Below, piece by piece: positions 61,926-64,000 of a DNA stretch of 64,000 nt (positions within the stretch are counted from its first letter, which is position 1; each line of letters begins with the position of its first letter). The notes under the pieces were generated by a model, which saw nothing but the letters and a program-made list of their open reading frames with translations, ran no database searches and was not told the DNA's origin. The position numbers and the translations under genes are program-made. The stretch spans positions 6,400 to 70,399 of the forward strand of contig CAJUSJ010000011.1 of NCBI GenBank assembly GCA_910588865.1, in the 5' to 3' direction. Source of the stretch: an uncultured Lachnospiraceae bacterium. GTDB taxonomy: Bacteria; Bacillota; Clostridia; Lachnospirales; Lachnospiraceae.

Positions 61926-62804
61926 TCATTGCCCCATATATGCGTTAAAAACCTTCTCCTCCTCATACTCGGGCCCAAATTCTTTTGCCGCCTGGCATAT
62001 CCTCTGGATCAACTCCACTTCCTCCTCCAGCTCCTCCGCGATCCTCTCCGGTTCTTTCCCTTTCCTCAGTTTCCGGCATACCATACTGACCAGTTTATAG
62101 TTCTCGCCTCTCGCTTCCCCTTCTTCCCACACATACGCCTCCCTGGCCTTCTCATCCCGCTTTCTTTTCATGTACGCGTCATACCTCCACTTTATGGGGG
62201 AATCCAGGCTCAGCCTCCTCAGCTCTCTTATGGCCTCCAAAATCCCAGGGTTTTTCGTCTTCGCCTTTATCATCCTCAAATCCTCCTCTGTCTCCACGTT
62301 AAAAAATTGGATCCACTCATCCGCCTTCTCTTTCCCTGTCAGCGGTTTACCCAACTCCAACACATGTATCTCCAGCGCGTCCGTGAACTCGTTGCCCTCC
62401 TCGTCTCTCAGGCGGTATACGGTGTGGTATTTGGGTCGGTCGCTTAGATTAAAATCCAGAAGGCTGATCCCCACGCATCTCTTCAGGCGGGAATAATCCT
62501 CCCCTTTGATCAGCTCCTCCGTGTACATCTTCGCCAGGTAAAACAGCTGCCTTTTGTCCCAGTTTCTCACAATCTTTACCTGCAGCTCCACGTTCACCTT
62601 CGTGTCGTCACCGAACTCCGCCACTACATCCAGGATCCCCTGCTTCTCCTTCCTTCCCCGCTTTCTCCAAAAGGGGGGCCTTATCCGCAAATTCTGGATC
62701 CTATCCAGACGGACCCTCAAGATGTCACTTAAAAAATACCTCAGCACCGTTTCATTGTGAAACAGCTCCTTCATCATGTCATCGTATTTCGGTGAGATGA
62801 TCAT
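61926..62804 (-). CDS. Rpn-family nuclease / PD-(D/E)XK transposase-like protein
   Basis: 292 aa from MIISPKYDDMMKELF. The PD-(D/E)XK core is visible in DVVAEFGDDTKVNVELQVKI (Asp, Glu-x-Gln-x-Lys), followed by RKLFYLAKMY-like text and DFNLSDRPKYHTVYRLRDE. The C-terminus is a coiled region. Members promote DNA recombination or act as relics of transposase-like elements. The promoter at 62874 excludes starts above about 62867. AAAGGAC at eight bases favours 62804 over 62846. Confidence 0.8.
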   Translation of the reverse strand: MIISPKYDDMMKELFHNETVLRYFLSDILRVRLDRIQNLRIRPPFWRKRGRKEKQGILDVVAEFGDDTKVNVELQVKIVRNWDKRQLFYLAKMYTEELIKGEDYSRLKRCVGISLLDFNLSDRPKYHTVYRLRDEEGNEFTDALEIHVLELGKPLTGKEKADEWIQFFNVETEEDLRMIKAKTKNPGILEAIRELRRLSLDSPIKWRYDAYMKRKRDEKAREAYVWEEGEARGENYKLVSMVCRKLRKGKEPERIAEELEEEVELIQRICQAAKEFGPEYEEEKVFNAYMGQ

Positions 62805-62873
62805 TTCCTTTGTCCTTTTCCTTTCCGCAAGATACACCCTGGCCATGGGGAAAGGACATACGTTGTTTACATC

Positions 62874-62903
62874 ATTATACCCCATTCCCAAGGTATATCT
62901 CAA
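62874..62903 (-). promoter_or_regulatory. Promoter of the Rpn-like gene
   Basis: -35 TTGAGA (62898-62903), 18-bp spacer, -10 TATAAT (62874-62879), start near 62867. Confidence 0.65.
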
Positions 62904-63025
62904 CTAAATATTGTTTTATTACTGGATAAAAAGCATAGGATCTCTAAATAGAAAACAGGAATCTTCCAAGACGCGGCTTCCGCCGCCAAACACCCTGACC
63001 ACCATAGACAAGGCCTTAAGAAATC

Positions 63026-63061
63026 TTTGCTCTGCCTACATTCTAACACAGGCAGAGCAAA
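63026..63061 (-). terminator. Hairpin at the end of the truncated phage gene
   Basis: Perfect 12-bp arms TTTGCTCTGCCT and AGGCAGAGCAAA with 12-nt loop; the last codons of the small phage-like gene lie inside it. Confidence 0.5.
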
Positions 63062-63261
63062 TCCGCAATCTCTTCCGGTTCAATAATGTCGCCCTGCCAG
63101 TCCTCAATTAGCTCTCCATCTATACGCATAGAAACACTCGCCCAGCCAAAGGCAAGCATCTTCTCATCATCGGATTTCATAATCTTAAACCGACCCTTCA
63201 TGACGTTATCCGGTTTTTCCTCCGATTTGGATTTCTCAATCAAATCTGAAAATTTTTTCAT
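63043..63261 (-). pseudogene. XkdF-like phage protein, N-terminal fragment
   Basis: 72 aa. The segment FGWASVSMRIDGELIEDWQG followed by DIIEPEE is the start of the phage XkdF (head maturation protease-like) domain. It then runs out after PEEIADLLCLC instead of the expected further domain of over 100 residues. The start at 63261 follows AAGGAAG. Probably a truncated relic. Confidence 0.6.
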
Positions 63262-63395
63262 TTCGTCACTTCCTTCTACACAAATAAAAAATACCTGCCT
63301 GTATATAGACAAGTATTATAATATATTTCAAATTTTGGGACTTCAATAGTGGAATACTATATGACATGTCATAATTTCTCTCTCAAACATGTACC

Positions 63396-63671
63396 TTATT
63401 CGTTCTCTTCCCCAAACAAAGATTCAAGCAGATTGCGCAGACGTTGCTTATACTCCCCATTCAATTCAATAATTTCCGGATAATAGCCATCTAATCCGCC
63501 CTTCAGCTTTCCTTCCTGTGCCAATCGTTTATATACAGCGTCCTCTTTTTCTCTATACCAGCGGCTAATTTCATCTTTTCTGTTCTCTGCGTCTTGACAT
63601 TCTTCTTTTGTCATCTTATCCCAGATTGCTTTTCTTCTCGATTTTTCTTCTGTGGTCAAAATTACACTCAT
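63396..63671 (-). CDS. Small phage-region protein, unknown
   Basis: 91 aa, highly charged and helical (MSVILTTEEKSRRKAIWDKM ... LRNLLESLFGEENE). It lies between a phage head-like gene fragment and the XkdF-like fragment, starting five bases after the former ends, with AGGAGATAG upstream. I do not know its function. Confidence 0.65.
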   Translation of the reverse strand: MSVILTTEEKSRRKAIWDKMTKEECQDAENRKDEISRWYREKEDAVYKRLAQEGKLKGGLDGYYPEIIELNGEYKQRLRNLLESLFGEENE

Positions 63672-63676
63672 CGTCT

Positions 63677-64000
63677 CTATCTCCTGTATCCTATTCCCCG
63701 CATTACAGCCTCACTGATAACATCCTCATGCCTTCCATCATATTCTGTCAGTTCGAAAATTGATAGATGTTCGTCAATTTCTTGTCAGCTCATAGACATA
63801 CAGCTCATCAATCCCTCGCAGTACTTCTAAACTATATTCCATAAAAAGACTGATATCCCTCTTACTAAACGAATATTCATTTAACGATCCAACTGAATGA
63901 TTATGTGTAACACTGGCCCCAAACAATTCATCTCTCAGATCAATATCGGGATATACTGTCTTTTCTTGGAACGCATGGTCTTGGTCGGTCTTTCCGCTAC
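63677..64000 (-). pseudogene. Phage head-type/JAMM-like gene end with frameshift (partial)
   Basis: On the minus strand the frame entering the window reads DIDLRDELFGASVTHNHSVG, later FSKRDISLF and DELYVYELTRN, then stops at 63774-63776. A shifted frame resumes at about 63787 (EIDEHLSIFELTEYDGRHED, ending GYRR at 63677). H-x-H followed by S-x-x-D (HNH, SKRD) is a JAMM-like metal pattern and also occurs at the end of SPP1-type minor head proteins. The gene appears frameshifted. Confidence 0.5.

Overview
The window looks like chromosomal DNA from a strictly anaerobic gut Clostridium of the Lachnospiraceae type (cluster XIVa, Enterocloster-like). The grounds are moderate G+C content, strong AGGAGG ribosome binding sites, two-subunit iron-sulfur L-serine dehydratase, reverse rubrerythrin under a PerR-like gene, a DUF1846 protein, a DUF3793/flavodoxin pair, clostridial large serine recombinases and a CspB-like subtilase. 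No rRNA, tRNA or CRISPR array was seen.

Layout. 1-3.0 kb: start of a leftward gene that may be a protein kinase, a divergent 400-aa unknown, then sdaAB/sdaAA. 3.1-8.5 kb: a five-gene Opp/Dpp/Nik-type ABC importer behind a structured leader that looks like an attenuator or riboswitch. 8.5-17.1 kb: a long leftward gene string with a lipoprotein trigger-factor-like foldase, HAD phosphatase, CcdA-TlpA fusion, zinc ABC importer, Ktr potassium uptake and a YdjM-like membrane protein. 17.2-21.0 kb: dtd, a membrane GDPD, a small alarmone synthetase and an S1-domain protein. 21.2-24.0 kb: PHP phosphoesterase with a LysR regulator, then PerR and reverse rubrerythrin, each with a promoter and a related AT-rich operator.

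24.1-32.8 kb: a degraded stretch, then a sialic acid locus. A sugar ABC importer and a YjhC/NanOx-like oxidoreductase are followed by leftward YhcH/NanQ and an AraC regulator, then rightward NanA lyase and an AGE-family epimerase. Together they can import 2,7-anhydro-Neu5Ac or Neu5Ac, convert it to Neu5Ac and cleave it to pyruvate and ManNAc, which is epimerised to GlcNAc. No sialidase is present, so this part looks like a scavenger. An AGCGTTT word recurs upstream of both divergent arms. 32.9-39.0 kb: MalQ, a nuclease-fold hydrolase, a PTS IIA-IIC-IIB protein and a LacI regulator flank an intergenic region crowded with TTGC half-sites.

39.1-48.8 kb: flavodoxin and DUF3793 with two DtxR-like palindromes, DUF1846, then gltB-gltD and a small EamA protein. 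48.9-51.2 kb: an orphan XRE regulator beside 68-bp tandem repeats, an unknown protein behind a perfect 22-bp palindrome over its promoter, and a carboxymuconolactone decarboxylase-family gene with a MerR-type 19-bp-spacer promoter. 51.3-56.5 kb: an island of three large serine recombinases and one small protein with no cargo. 56.6-64 kb: bacteriohemerythrin, a subtilase, a minimal SufBC-type pair, a DUF4349 lipoprotein, a PD-(D/E)XK (Rpn/transposase-like) protein and decayed prophage head genes running off the window.
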